This document shows positions 34,007 to 42,446 of a DNA stretch of 64,000 bases, piece after piece. The position numbers and the translations under genes were made by a program. Under the pieces are notes generated by a model. The model did not search any database. It worked only from the letters and a program-made list of their open reading frames with translations, and had not been told where the DNA came from. Each line of letters opens with the position of its first letter. Position 1 is the first letter of the stretch. This DNA is from Paenalcaligenes sp052103955 (GTDB lineage: Bacteria > Pseudomonadota > Gammaproteobacteria > Burkholderiales > Burkholderiaceae_B), in contig JBQELO010000001.1 in assembly GCA_052103955.1 (NCBI GenBank), positions 354,531 to 418,530 on the forward strand, read 5' to 3'.

Positions 34007-34873
34007 TTAGAACGCATAGGCATAACGCAACTGCACACCATTTAACCGAGGGCCATTACGCACCTCTAGATCGTGGATATACTGCAGTTGCACTTGATGC
34101 TGATCATTAAGTTGATGAGTAATTTCGGCTGCCAACTGATGGCTATTTGCCGACCCCACTACCTGTGTGCCATTCACTTTTTCTTTGCCGCCCGTTTCAT
34201 AGCGGTAGCGCATACCCACATACGTAGATTCCGTCAGGTTGGTGGACAGCAAAGCCATCAACCGCATAGACGGGTCTTTCTTGAGTGTTGCGCCGTAATA
34301 GTTGGTGTTTTTACCGTAGAACTCGAACTCTGCCACACCTTCAACGTAGCTGCTTTCCCCAAAACCTTGGGCAAAAGCGAAGTCTTGTACGGTGGTCCAG
34401 CGGTTAGCACCTGGTGAAAAATCTGCCCGCGAACCGTGATACCGGCCCGTGGGCACAGTCACAAAAGGCTCCCATGCAAAATAGGTGCGGCTTTCTTCGT
34501 TATTCACGAACCATACCGCCGCCCCCAAACTCACATCACCCACGCCTTGCATATGCTCACGAGGGTTGCCTATGTTTTTTCGCAATACCGGCACGATAAT
34601 CTCGTACTGCACGGTTTTTCCAGCGAGTTCGCGATAATGCATTTGCCTATAAATAGCCATTTGCATATCCATTCCTGGCGCGCCCGAAATGCGTTTACCG
34701 TTTTCGTACATGCCATGTGAACTTAAGCTCGCCATATACCCTACCAGCAAGTTAGTGCCTACTGGCGCAGGCAGCCAGTCCCGCGCACTGGGGTCTCCAG
34801 CCACACTACTACCACTTACTACTAGCCCTGCACTACACAGCCACACCCTCACTGTTTTACTGGGAATTCTCAT
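34007..34873 (-). CDS. Outer-membrane transporter-like protein (MetA-pathway phenol type)
   Basis: Probable outer-membrane beta-barrel that lets aromatic amines enter. The 288 residues have a Sec signal peptide (SAGLVVSGSSVAGD) and many alternating aromatic strands, with the C-terminus ending in YAYAF, an aromatic-terminated last strand. It resembles the family annotated as transporter / phenol-degradation MetA pathway proteins, which includes FadL-unlike small barrels next to aromatic catabolic genes. It occupies the place of orf-1 in the Alcaligenes aau cluster. Substrate specificity is inferred from the operon. Confidence 0.78.
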   Translation of the reverse strand: MRIPSKTVRVWLCSAGLVVSGSSVAGDPSARDWLPAPVGTNLLVGYMASLSSHGMYENGKRISGAPGMDMQMAIYRQMHYRELAGKTVQYEIIVPVLRKNIGNPREHMQGVGDVSLGAAVWFVNNEESRTYFAWEPFVTVPTGRYHGSRADFSPGANRWTTVQDFAFAQGFGESSYVEGVAEFEFYGKNTNYYGATLKKDPSMRLMALLSTNLTESTYVGMRYRYETGGKEKVNGTQVVGSANSHQLAAEITHQLNDQHQVQLQYIHDLEVRNGPRLNGVQLRYAYAF

Positions 34874-34920
34874 GTCTCCTCCCCCTGTGTTTTTTATGGA
34901 TGCTGCGTTAGAGCGTTACC

Positions 34921-36396
34921 TCAGGATGCATAGGCTACACACACCGATTTAGTGTCCAGATAGGACTCCACCGCTGCTTTACCATGCTCACGCCCCAGCC
35001 CAGATTGTTTGAAACCGCCAAAGGGCATGTGTGGATCCAACATGTTGTGCGTATTGACCCAAACCGTTCCGGCTTTAATCGCATTCACCAAACGGTTTAC
35101 GCGGTTTAGATCATTACTCCACACACTGGCACCCAGCCCATATTCCGTTTGGTTAGCAAGGCGTATGGCTTCTGCTTCGCTATCAAAACGGTTAGCCACC
35201 AACACTGGCCCAAAAATTTCTTCTTGCGATACGCGTGCCATGATGTCCACATCGGCAAACACCGTGGGGCGCACAAAGAAGCCTTGTTCAGGACGGTCTT
35301 GAGCTTTGGTCAGCAATCTCCCTTCTTGCTGGCCAATTTTGATGTACTTCTGCACACGCTCTTGTTGGCGTGCAGAAATCAGCGGAGCAATCTGCGTGCT
35401 CTCGCTAAAGCCGTCGCCTAGCACCATGTCGTCTGCTAGCTTGGCGATGCCTTGCACTACCTCTTCATAAATACCGCTCTGAATGTACAGACGAGAACCT
35501 GCTGTACACACTTGGCCTTGGTTAAAGAAGATGGCGTTAGCCGCACCTTGAATGGCTTGCTCTACATCGCAATCATCAAAAATCAGCACGGGGGACTTAC
35601 CACCCAATTCCAGTGCGACTTTTTTCATGTCTTGCGCAGCTTGGCGGGCAATGATGTAGCCCACCTCGGTAGAACCTGTAAATGAGATCTTGTTGACTAA
35701 TGGGTGTGCGGTCAGTGCAGCGCCTGTACTATCGCCACGACCAGTAATCACGTTCACTACACCAGCGGGGAAACCTGCTTCTAGTACCAGTTCGGCTAAA
35801 CGAATAGCCGTTAACGGAGTTTCTTCAGCCGGCTTAAGTACCACTGTGCAGCCTGCAGCCAGTGCTGGGGCAATTTTCCACACCGCCATCAACAACGGGA
35901 AGTTCCACGGCACAATCGCCGCTACTACGCCTACAGGCTCCAAACGGGTGTACGCGTGATACCCCGTATTTGGGGGGAACGGAATAGATAAATTCAGCAC
36001 GTCGCCAGACACTTTCGTGGCCCAGCCTGCCATATAACGCAACCACTGCACGGCAGAAGCTACTTCCATGCCCAATGAGAAGCGCAACAACTTACCGTTA
36101 TTTAAGGTTTCCAAACTTGCCAGTTCATCGGCATGCGCCTCTACTACGTCAGCCAGTTTCAAGAGCAATCGCTCACGCTGTGCTGGCAGCATAGTTGTCC
36201 ATGCAGAATCGGTTAGTGCTCGGTGCGCAGCCTGTACCGCTTGATCCACACCTTCTACGCCGGCCTCTGGCTGCATCGCAATTACAGCGCCTGTTGCGGG
36301 GTTATACACGGGGATACGGTCACCATGACTTTGTTCTACCGCTTTGCCCGCGATAATCATGTGCTCACGAATGCCCTTTAGCTGTTGTACGGCCAT
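34921..36396 (-). CDS. Aldehyde dehydrogenase, phenylacetaldehyde dehydrogenase (FeaB)-like
   Basis: NAD-dependent enzyme that would oxidise the arylacetaldehyde made by the amine dehydrogenase to an arylacetate. The 491 residues contain the NAD-fold motif FTGSTEVGYIIARQA, the general base in LELGGKSPVL, and the catalytic Cys in FFNQGQVCTAGSRLY (about residue 297). They end with GFKQSGLGREHGKAAVESYL. An in-frame TTG at 36402 is less likely than the ATG at 36396, which has AGGAG nine bases upstream. It heads the amine operon, 47 bases before the outer-membrane gene. The phenylacetaldehyde call comes from both sequence type and context. Confidence 0.9.
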   Translation of the reverse strand: MAVQQLKGIREHMIIAGKAVEQSHGDRIPVYNPATGAVIAMQPEAGVEGVDQAVQAAHRALTDSAWTTMLPAQRERLLLKLADVVEAHADELASLETLNNGKLLRFSLGMEVASAVQWLRYMAGWATKVSGDVLNLSIPFPPNTGYHAYTRLEPVGVVAAIVPWNFPLLMAVWKIAPALAAGCTVVLKPAEETPLTAIRLAELVLEAGFPAGVVNVITGRGDSTGAALTAHPLVNKISFTGSTEVGYIIARQAAQDMKKVALELGGKSPVLIFDDCDVEQAIQGAANAIFFNQGQVCTAGSRLYIQSGIYEEVVQGIAKLADDMVLGDGFSESTQIAPLISARQQERVQKYIKIGQQEGRLLTKAQDRPEQGFFVRPTVFADVDIMARVSQEEIFGPVLVANRFDSEAEAIRLANQTEYGLGASVWSNDLNRVNRLVNAIKAGTVWVNTHNMLDPHMPFGGFKQSGLGREHGKAAVESYLDTKSVCVAYAS

Positions 36397-36526
36397 GCCC
36401 AAGTCTCCTGTAGAGGGTAATTTTCACGGCCTGAGTATATCCACCCTACTTTTGGCTACTTGTGCCGTTGTGCATGAGCATTTGTGCTATTGGGCACCTT
36501 TGGGCTAAACCAAGGGTATTCACCAA

Positions 36527-36556
36527 GAAAAAAGGTACATACTTAAAGCATGTACC
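36527..36556 (-). terminator. Terminator upstream of the amine operon
   Basis: GGTACAT (36534-36540) and ATGTACC (36550-36556) form the stem, and on the minus strand six T residues follow. It lies about 40 bases behind a 16-codon ORF and 220 bases behind the Rieske reductase gene, ending transcription before the aldehyde dehydrogenase gene. Confidence 0.8.
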
Positions 36557-36593
36557 TGATGGCTAGTAAGATCAGCGATTGTTTTAGGAGAAT

Positions 36594-36644
36594 TTATTCA
36601 GTGTTAACGGAATACTCAATGCCGCCGTAGTATTCATCGCTCAT
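36594..36644 (-). CDS. Possible 16-residue peptide
   Basis: ATG to TAA on the minus strand gives MSDEYYGGIEYSVNTE, an acidic peptide rich in Tyr and Glu. It sits alone in a 372-base gap, after an AT-rich stretch and just before a strong terminator. That is the arrangement of a small monocistronic unit or the last gene of the Rieske transcript. The frame is open for nine codons upstream (KKVVPQSPC) without another ATG. No Shine-Dalgarno sequence is visible, which argues against it. I know no family with this sequence. Confidence 0.3.
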   Translation of the reverse strand: MSDEYYGGIEYSVNTE

Positions 36645-36774
36645 GCAGGGGGACTGCGGAACAACTTTTTTTTATTTGGTTTACAAATTAAAAAATACTT
36701 TCGCAGCCTTAGGCTACGGCAGACAGTCGTTAGTACGCAGGCTGTTACTAGACAGTAGTTAGGCTATCTACCAC

Positions 36775-37905
36775 TTACTCCGCCAACTCAATCACCACGG
36801 CACCTCGCGGCTTAGAACAGCACAACAGCACTTTGCCCTCTGGCGGCATATCCAGTGGTTCTTCTACGTATTCCACTTCACCCGACACCAAGGTGCACAT
36901 GCAGCTATTGCACAGACCCGATCGGCAGTTAAAGTAAGGCTCTAAACCTTGAGCTTCTGCAAAATCCAGCAACGATGTCTGGGCTGGGTCCCACGCTAGA
37001 GCTGCGGTTTTACCTACGAACTCTACTGTTTCGCCTGAAGCATCCACCGTTTCTGCTGTTATGGGTGTAGTGGTTACAGGAGCTTCGTCTGCGATCCCTA
37101 CCTCACTGCACGCTGGCTCTTTTTCCAGTACGGTTGCGTTACCGAAGAACTCGTAATGGATTCGGTCTTGAGCAATGCCTAGGCTACGCAGCATCTGCCA
37201 TACCGCTTGCATAAACGGTGTGGGCCCGCACACGTAGCATTCGTAATCATCTAGCGGTAACCAGCTTTGCAAGTGCTCACGCGTCAGCAACCCTTCTATC
37301 TTGAACGCGGCGTGTTGGCGGTCGGTATCGGTAGGAGCCAAATAGCAAAGGTGGCTATGCACATTGGCTCGCTGGGCCACCAAGGCTTGAACTTCGCTTG
37401 AAAATGCGTGCAAATTGCCGTCTTGGCAGCCATGGATGAAATCCACACGTCGGTCTGTGTGCTGCACTAATTGCTGCAACATGGCTAATACGGGCGTTAC
37501 GCCCACACCACCACTGATCAACAGCACCGGACGTTGGCTGCTTTGGTTCAACACAAAGTCGCCCAACGGCCCTGCCGCTACCAGCGTATCGCCTACTTGC
37601 ACGGCATCGTGCATGTGCTGCGAGATCACGCCTGCTGGCGCATCGGGAAATTCTGCAGGTGCCGCTTCACGTTTTACGGCAATACGTAGTCCGGCTTGAT
37701 GACCGGGTGCTGCCGCAATGCTGTAATGACGCAGGTAAGTTTGCCCCTCTAGGTCAAACTTGAAGATCAGGTACTGCCCGGGCTGCCACGTTGGCAATGC
37801 CGAACCATCTTCGGGCTGCAACACAAAAGAGGTAATACAGACACTTTCAACGGTTTTAGCAACGACCTTATACCGTTTGAACTGACGTGCATCGCTTGCT
37901 GACAT
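36775..37905 (-). CDS. Rieske oxygenase reductase (FAD/NAD, C-terminal 2Fe-2S)
   Basis: Passes electrons from NAD(P)H to the Rieske oxygenase encoded just before it. The 376 residues have an N-terminal FAD domain (LRHYSIAAAPG), an NAD domain (LISGGVGVTPVLAML, CYVCGPTPFM) and a C-terminal plant-type ferredoxin with CRSGLCNSCMCTLVSG and the last ligand in VLLCCSKP. This order is that of phthalate-dioxygenase-reductase relatives such as VanB, but the protein is about 60 residues longer. Most of the excess is a Thr/Glu-rich linker at about 250-290 between the NAD and ferredoxin domains. The ATG at 37905 starts one base after the oxygenase stop; the longer frame would overlap it. Confidence 0.88.
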   Translation of the reverse strand: MSASDARQFKRYKVVAKTVESVCITSFVLQPEDGSALPTWQPGQYLIFKFDLEGQTYLRHYSIAAAPGHQAGLRIAVKREAAPAEFPDAPAGVISQHMHDAVQVGDTLVAAGPLGDFVLNQSSQRPVLLISGGVGVTPVLAMLQQLVQHTDRRVDFIHGCQDGNLHAFSSEVQALVAQRANVHSHLCYLAPTDTDRQHAAFKIEGLLTREHLQSWLPLDDYECYVCGPTPFMQAVWQMLRSLGIAQDRIHYEFFGNATVLEKEPACSEVGIADEAPVTTTPITAETVDASGETVEFVGKTAALAWDPAQTSLLDFAEAQGLEPYFNCRSGLCNSCMCTLVSGEVEYVEEPLDMPPEGKVLLCCSKPRGAVVIELAE

Positions 37906-37906
37906 C

Positions 37907-38935
37907 TCAGGCACCAACCTCTGCCTGCTCGGCGTCAATTAATTGCTGCAAGCGACGACGGAAGCGCATAGGGCCGGAATCTATAGGCAAATCCAACGCG
38001 GCTGGACGCGCATCCATGCCTACTTGTACGAGTTCCAAGATAGCTTTGTCTTCACTGAACGCAAAGCGTACATCTTCGTTGAACTCACGCGAGACTTCTT
38101 CGTCGTTAGGGCTGAAGTTACGCAATTGGAACCAGAAATAACGCGTGTGTTTGTCGTCGACTGGGGTTAAGAAGTTATAGGAATCCATCAAGAAAACATC
38201 CGGATGATTCACCGCTTCTTCACCACCACTACCGGCTGGCACAAAGATCGCCTTGATCACCGCCAACGAAGGGAAACGCACTTCGTACTGCTGTTTTCTA
38301 TCGCAGTTACCGTCAAACTTCACAAACTTCTTGTAGAACGGTGCCACATCTACGTCTTCTAACCAACGCGATACCGTTACACCGTTATCAGCCATATCCA
38401 CTTTCAGCGGCTTCCCAATCATGGAAGCACTGCCAAACGACGTTTGGTGCACCCACGATACGTGGGAAGGGTCTAGCAGGTTATCGGTAACGTACAGGTA
38501 GTTGCAGTCTATGGTCATGGCGTCACCACTGTTGACGCCCCAACCTTCACGACCCCATTCAGGGATGTCGATAATTTTGCTTTCGTCTGCCAATGCGGCA
38601 TCGCCCATCCATACCCACACCATGCCGTAACGTTCAGCACAGGGGTACTGACGCACAACGGCTGCACGCGGAATTTGCGCAACGCCAGGTGCTTTGACAC
38701 ATTGACCCGAACAGTCAAAGGTCAAGCCGTGATAGCCACATTCCACTTCGTCGTTAATCAACCTGCCTTTGGACAGCGGCAGACGACGGTGCGGACAGGA
38801 GTCTTCCAATGCCACCGGAGTGCCATCCTGTTTGCGGTACATCACAATGTTCTCATTCAGCATTTTCACCGCATGAAGCGATTGCCCCAATTCCGATGAT
38901 AATGCCCCTACATACCAGGTATTACGCAAAAACAT
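37907..38935 (-). CDS. Rieske non-heme iron oxygenase, vanillate O-demethylase (VanA)-like
   Basis: Oxygenase component of a two-component aromatic oxygenase or O-demethylase. The 342 residues start MFLRNTWYVGALSSEL as VanA relatives do. They bind the Rieske cluster through CPHRRLPL (about 47-54) and CGYHGLTFD (about 67-75), and the mononuclear iron through NLLDPSHVSWVH at about 153-164. Length matches the single-subunit VanA type. The reductase follows after one base. The sequence suggests removal of a methyl group from a methoxylated aromatic acid, but the real substrate is unknown. Confidence 0.88.
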   Translation of the reverse strand: MFLRNTWYVGALSSELGQSLHAVKMLNENIVMYRKQDGTPVALEDSCPHRRLPLSKGRLINDEVECGYHGLTFDCSGQCVKAPGVAQIPRAAVVRQYPCAERYGMVWVWMGDAALADESKIIDIPEWGREGWGVNSGDAMTIDCNYLYVTDNLLDPSHVSWVHQTSFGSASMIGKPLKVDMADNGVTVSRWLEDVDVAPFYKKFVKFDGNCDRKQQYEVRFPSLAVIKAIFVPAGSGGEEAVNHPDVFLMDSYNFLTPVDDKHTRYFWFQLRNFSPNDEEVSREFNEDVRFAFSEDKAILELVQVGMDARPAALDLPIDSGPMRFRRRLQQLIDAEQAEVGA

Positions 38936-38995
38936 GCTTAGCTCGTTTTCTATTCAGTCAGTGAGTAACAGAGCCTGCCTAGCAGGCCCTCTACA

Positions 38996-40378
38996 TTAGT
39001 TCGGGTATACGCGCCCGGCGTTCAAAATATTCTGAGGGTCCAGCAGCTCTTTAAGCTGACGCATCAGTGCCAACTCTTCTTCGTTACGGCTGAAATGCAG
39101 GAAAGGTTTTTTAATACGACCAATGCCGTGCTCGGCCGAAATACTACCTCCTACCGCAGCCACCTCCTCGTACACCAACTCTTCTACCGCCAACAAGTCT
39201 TCCTCAGCAAAAGGCCCAGTAGTTAAGTGCAAGTTGCCATCGCCCAAGTGGCCGAAGAATAAATTATGCGCCTGTGGATAAGTTTCTTCCAAACGTTGCG
39301 TCACGCGCTGCACAAACGCCTCGCTGTGTTGCATAGGCAGACCCACGTCAAACGCCACATAGGGTGTGAGCTCTTTAAGAATTTCGCCACTGGCATCGCG
39401 CATGTGCCACAACTGTGCCGCTTGCTCGCTGCTTTGCGGCAAGATCACATCGCTGATCAACTCTTTTTCCAGCTGGGCTTCTAACCATTCTTGCAACGCT
39501 TCTTCAGCGCGCACATCTAAATCGCCTTCGGTTTCCAGCAATACATACAAGGGGTAAGACTGATCAAAAGGCTCTGAACGGCCAATGGTTTTACACGCCA
39601 TACTTAGGTATTCGTGCCACATCAGCTCGAAGGAAGACAAGTTAGCAAAGGCTGCTCGTGCCGCTTTCAGCAACTGCGTCACTGCCGAGAATGACGGTGC
39701 GGCGACCAATGCGCTGTAACGGGCTTGTGGTTTAGGAAATAAACGCAGTACTAACTTCGTCACCACACCCAATGTACCTTCTGCACCAATAAACAGGTGT
39801 TTAAGGTCTAGGCCTGTATTGTTTTTCAAGCCTTTATTCAGCATAGACAGTACACGGCCATCTGCCAGTACGACTTCCATACCCAACACCAACATGCGCG
39901 TGGTGCCATAACGCAGTACGCGGTTACCGCCTGCATTAGTCGATACATTACCGCCCACTTGGCAGGAACCACGTGCACCGAAATCCAACGGGAAATACCA
40001 GCCAGCCGCTTCTACGTGCTCACACAGTTTTTCTAACACGATGCCGGGTTGCACGGTGATGGTGCCACCAACCTCGTCAAACTCCAGCACTTGGTTCATA
40101 CGTTCCATGGAGATGGCTACATCGCCAGTATCAGGTGACGCACCACCAGCCAAACCGGTTAACCCACCTTGCACAGTAACCTGACGTTGCTCAGCAGAAC
40201 ATGCACGCAAAATAGCGGCAACATCGTCGGTAGTTTGTGGCCTAAACACCATGTCAGGGCTGGCACTTTTCCAGCCACTGAAATCCTGCTCATAACGTTG
40301 CAGCCCTTCGGGATCCCTAATTGCTGACAAGCGTTGGGCCAGCAAATCCAAAGATTCCGTTTTACCCGACTGCATCAT
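38996..40378 (-). CDS. FAD-linked D-2-hydroxyacid dehydrogenase / oxidase (GlcD-like)
   Basis: Flavoprotein of the vanillyl-alcohol-oxidase/PCMH fold, in the branch of D-lactate, D-2-hydroxyglutarate and glycolate (GlcD) dehydrogenases. The 460 residues have the FAD pyrophosphate motif TVQGGLTGLAGGASPDTGD (about 79-97), FPLDFGARGSCQVGGNVSTN, and the C-terminal SAEHGIGRIKKPFL and LLDPQNILNAGRV. The ATG at 40378 has GGAG six bases before it and is preferred to the frame start at 40432. It is the first gene of a set with the Rieske oxygenase and reductase (60-base gap), which suggests one pathway handling a hydroxy acid or benzylic alcohol. Substrate unknown. Confidence 0.85.
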   Translation of the reverse strand: MMQSGKTESLDLLAQRLSAIRDPEGLQRYEQDFSGWKSASPDMVFRPQTTDDVAAILRACSAEQRQVTVQGGLTGLAGGASPDTGDVAISMERMNQVLEFDEVGGTITVQPGIVLEKLCEHVEAAGWYFPLDFGARGSCQVGGNVSTNAGGNRVLRYGTTRMLVLGMEVVLADGRVLSMLNKGLKNNTGLDLKHLFIGAEGTLGVVTKLVLRLFPKPQARYSALVAAPSFSAVTQLLKAARAAFANLSSFELMWHEYLSMACKTIGRSEPFDQSYPLYVLLETEGDLDVRAEEALQEWLEAQLEKELISDVILPQSSEQAAQLWHMRDASGEILKELTPYVAFDVGLPMQHSEAFVQRVTQRLEETYPQAHNLFFGHLGDGNLHLTTGPFAEEDLLAVEELVYEEVAAVGGSISAEHGIGRIKKPFLHFSRNEEELALMRQLKELLDPQNILNAGRVYPN

Positions 40379-40574
40379 ACGTTTCTCCATCATCTCAATA
40401 CGGTACAGTGCGCAGCCAGCTCGCTGGCACACAACACATTCAAATCAATCCACTATTTTCTGCGAAGCGCACACGAATCACAAGCAAAGAAGCGCCCTCC
40501 ACACCCTAGACACCGTACCCACTTGGCAAAAGTAGCGCAATTTCCCACAAACCGTGGCAGATGCACCCACCCAC

Positions 40575-40609
40575 ACAAAACGCCGCAAGCAGTTAAGCAT
40601 TGCGGCGTT
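40575..40609 (-). terminator. Terminator behind the MFS gene
   Basis: AACGCCGCAA (40579-40588) and TTGCGGCGTT (40600-40609) form a perfect 10-base-pair stem, followed on the minus strand by TTTTG. It ends the DUF2938-MFS transcript. The rest of the gap 40379-40650 holds nothing else I can identify. Confidence 0.78.
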
Positions 40610-40650
40610 CTTGCGAGCTATACAAAAGCCCTCTACATATAAGCGATTAA

Positions 40651-41865
40651 CTATGCCCTGACTGGATGCGTGGTAGCGTCAAGCTGCCTCGTTAACTGCC
40701 TATCCAACACAGCTAAACCCAGCGAGATCACACCCAATATCACTCCTACCCACCCTACTGCAGGCAACCCCAAGCCCCATGCTATAGGCAAACCAGCCAA
40801 TAAAGGCGCAATCGTTAGCCCCGCTTGGAAGGCAGAAGAGTTGGTCGCACCCGCCAGCATCGGTGCATCAGGAGCAATTACATACACCCTTGCCCACACG
40901 GCTGGATTCAACAAAAACCCCGCAACACCCAAGACAAACACCAAAAATACCGTTGCCCACATGCTCGCTGCCAACAAGGCCATCGCTGCCGAAGTCACAA
41001 TTAACCCAACCACCCCCACCACCAACGTGGCATGTGAATGACGGTCTGCAGTACGCCCACCAATAGTCAGCCCCATAAAAGCCCCTACCCCAAACAGCGT
41101 CAGCACAGCCGGTAACCATTCAGTAGGCAGCTCACTTACCTCTAGCAGCAATGCTGCCAAATACCCAAAAATACCCATATAAGCTGCCGTGGTGGTCATC
41201 GTAGTTGCGTAGGCCACCCACAATACCGGCCGCTTCATGGCGCGTAATTCGGTATTCAGATCAGGCGCGGTTGTCTCACTACTGGTCGCGGTGTTGGACA
41301 GCGCCAGCACCCCCGCTATAGCGGACAGCGCCGTCACCCCTATCACCGCCCAGAACCCACCACGCCAACCGGTGTAATCACTGATCCACGTACCCGCTGG
41401 GCCACCTAGCACCATGGCGACTGTTAAGCCGCTCACTACGATAGATAGGGCCTTAGCGTGCTTACCTTGTGGCGATACTTGTACCGCTGTAGCGGCTGCC
41501 ACAGCCCAAAAGCAGGCATAGGCCAACCCCATGGCAAAACGTGCTACTAGAATCAATTCATAACTATGCGCCAACACACTGCCTGCTGTAGCGAGCATAA
41601 ATGCGACTTGGCTTGCAAACAGTGTGGCGCGCTTGGGCCAATGCATGGTCAAAACAGCAAATGGCGGTCCACCTAGTAACGCCCCTACGGCAAACGCGGC
41701 AATCAGGGTTCCGGCCTTAGGCAAACTAATGTGTAGATCCAGCGCAATCATGGGGAGTATGCCCCCCATCAGAAACTCAGCACTGCCCATCGCAAATAAA
41801 CTTAATGCGAGCAAATAAATGGCTGGCGGCATGGCTCCAGCCTGAGTTGATGTGGTGTGGCTCAT
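40651..41865 (-). CDS. MFS transporter, 12-span drug/sugar efflux type (AraJ/Cmx-like)
   Basis: Inner-membrane exporter. The 404 residues show 12 spans with the DHA1-type signature ALSLFAMGSAEFLMGGILPMI in the first span, motif A MHWPKRATLFASQ, and VVSGLTVAMVLGGPAGTWI (motif C region) in span 5. The ATG at 41865 has AGGAG eight bases upstream. It is the second gene of a transcript under the MerR-type promoter described separately, 22 bases behind the DUF2938 gene. Drug export is likely because MerR regulators of this type often control such pumps; the compound is unknown. Confidence 0.85.
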   Translation of the reverse strand: MSHTTSTQAGAMPPAIYLLALSLFAMGSAEFLMGGILPMIALDLHISLPKAGTLIAAFAVGALLGGPPFAVLTMHWPKRATLFASQVAFMLATAGSVLAHSYELILVARFAMGLAYACFWAVAAATAVQVSPQGKHAKALSIVVSGLTVAMVLGGPAGTWISDYTGWRGGFWAVIGVTALSAIAGVLALSNTATSSETTAPDLNTELRAMKRPVLWVAYATTMTTTAAYMGIFGYLAALLLEVSELPTEWLPAVLTLFGVGAFMGLTIGGRTADRHSHATLVVGVVGLIVTSAAMALLAASMWATVFLVFVLGVAGFLLNPAVWARVYVIAPDAPMLAGATNSSAFQAGLTIAPLLAGLPIAWGLGLPAVGWVGVILGVISLGLAVLDRQLTRQLDATTHPVRA

Positions 41866-41887
41866 CACCATGACTCCTACGTTCTTT

Positions 41888-42367
41888 CTATCGTGCTTGC
41901 AGCGCAAGGGCCGACACGTACATGCCAGTACCTAGCACAGCATGTGTGACTACGCTTTGCAGGCGACTCGCCCACGGCTTAGGGGTGCGTGATGCCGCTA
42001 TACCAGCACCAAATGCGGGTTGCATCACAAACCATGGCATCACGACTGTCGCCACCCCTACCGTGAGTGCTGGCAGCCATGTAGGGTTGTGTAACCACGC
42101 CTCGCCATACACACCCACCAATACGGCAGCAAACACAATGCCCGTCACGTAGTGGATGATCCACCCCAACGCTAACTCACCTTTAATAGGTGCCGCTTTA
42201 GCTATATGCGGGTGGGCAAAGCGTCCCTCGCGCCAATGCCCTACCCATCTTCCTACCATGGCGTAATTCAGTGTAGGCAAACCCATCGCTTTTAGAATAA
42301 GCGTCCACACATCCATCACCAGTGTGGCCCCTACCCCTATGTACAATACGACGACTATGTTGCTCAT
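41888..42367 (-). CDS. DUF2938 membrane protein
   Basis: Conserved membrane protein with no known function. The 159 residues have four hydrophobic segments. The family's recognisable parts are GVGATLVMDVWTLILKAMG at about 12-30, YAMVGRWVGHWREGRFAHP at about 35-53, and LGWIIHYVTGIVFAAVLVG. It is the first gene behind the MerR-controlled promoter and is followed by the MFS pump. Co-regulation suggests a shared role in detoxification. Confidence 0.85.
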   Translation of the reverse strand: MSNIVVVLYIGVGATLVMDVWTLILKAMGLPTLNYAMVGRWVGHWREGRFAHPHIAKAAPIKGELALGWIIHYVTGIVFAAVLVGVYGEAWLHNPTWLPALTVGVATVVMPWFVMQPAFGAGIAASRTPKPWASRLQSVVTHAVLGTGMYVSALALQAR

Positions 42368-42406
42368 ATCCTTTCCTTTGATTGATGAAGTCTGATCTTG
42401 GGAATA

Positions 42407-42437
42407 TGATAGAAGTTCAAGTGAACTTTAAGTCAAG
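42407..42437 (-). promoter_or_regulatory. MerR-type promoter and operator for the DUF2938-MFS transcript
   Basis: On the minus strand TTGACT (42432-42437) and TATCAT (42407-42412) are separated by exactly 19 bases, two more than optimal. The spacer carries the palindrome AAAGTTCACTTGAACTT. An over-long spacer holding a dyad is the hallmark of promoters activated by DNA distortion by MerR proteins, and the MerR gene begins ten bases away on the other strand. Confidence 0.83.
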
Positions 42438-42446
42438 AGCTAGGTT

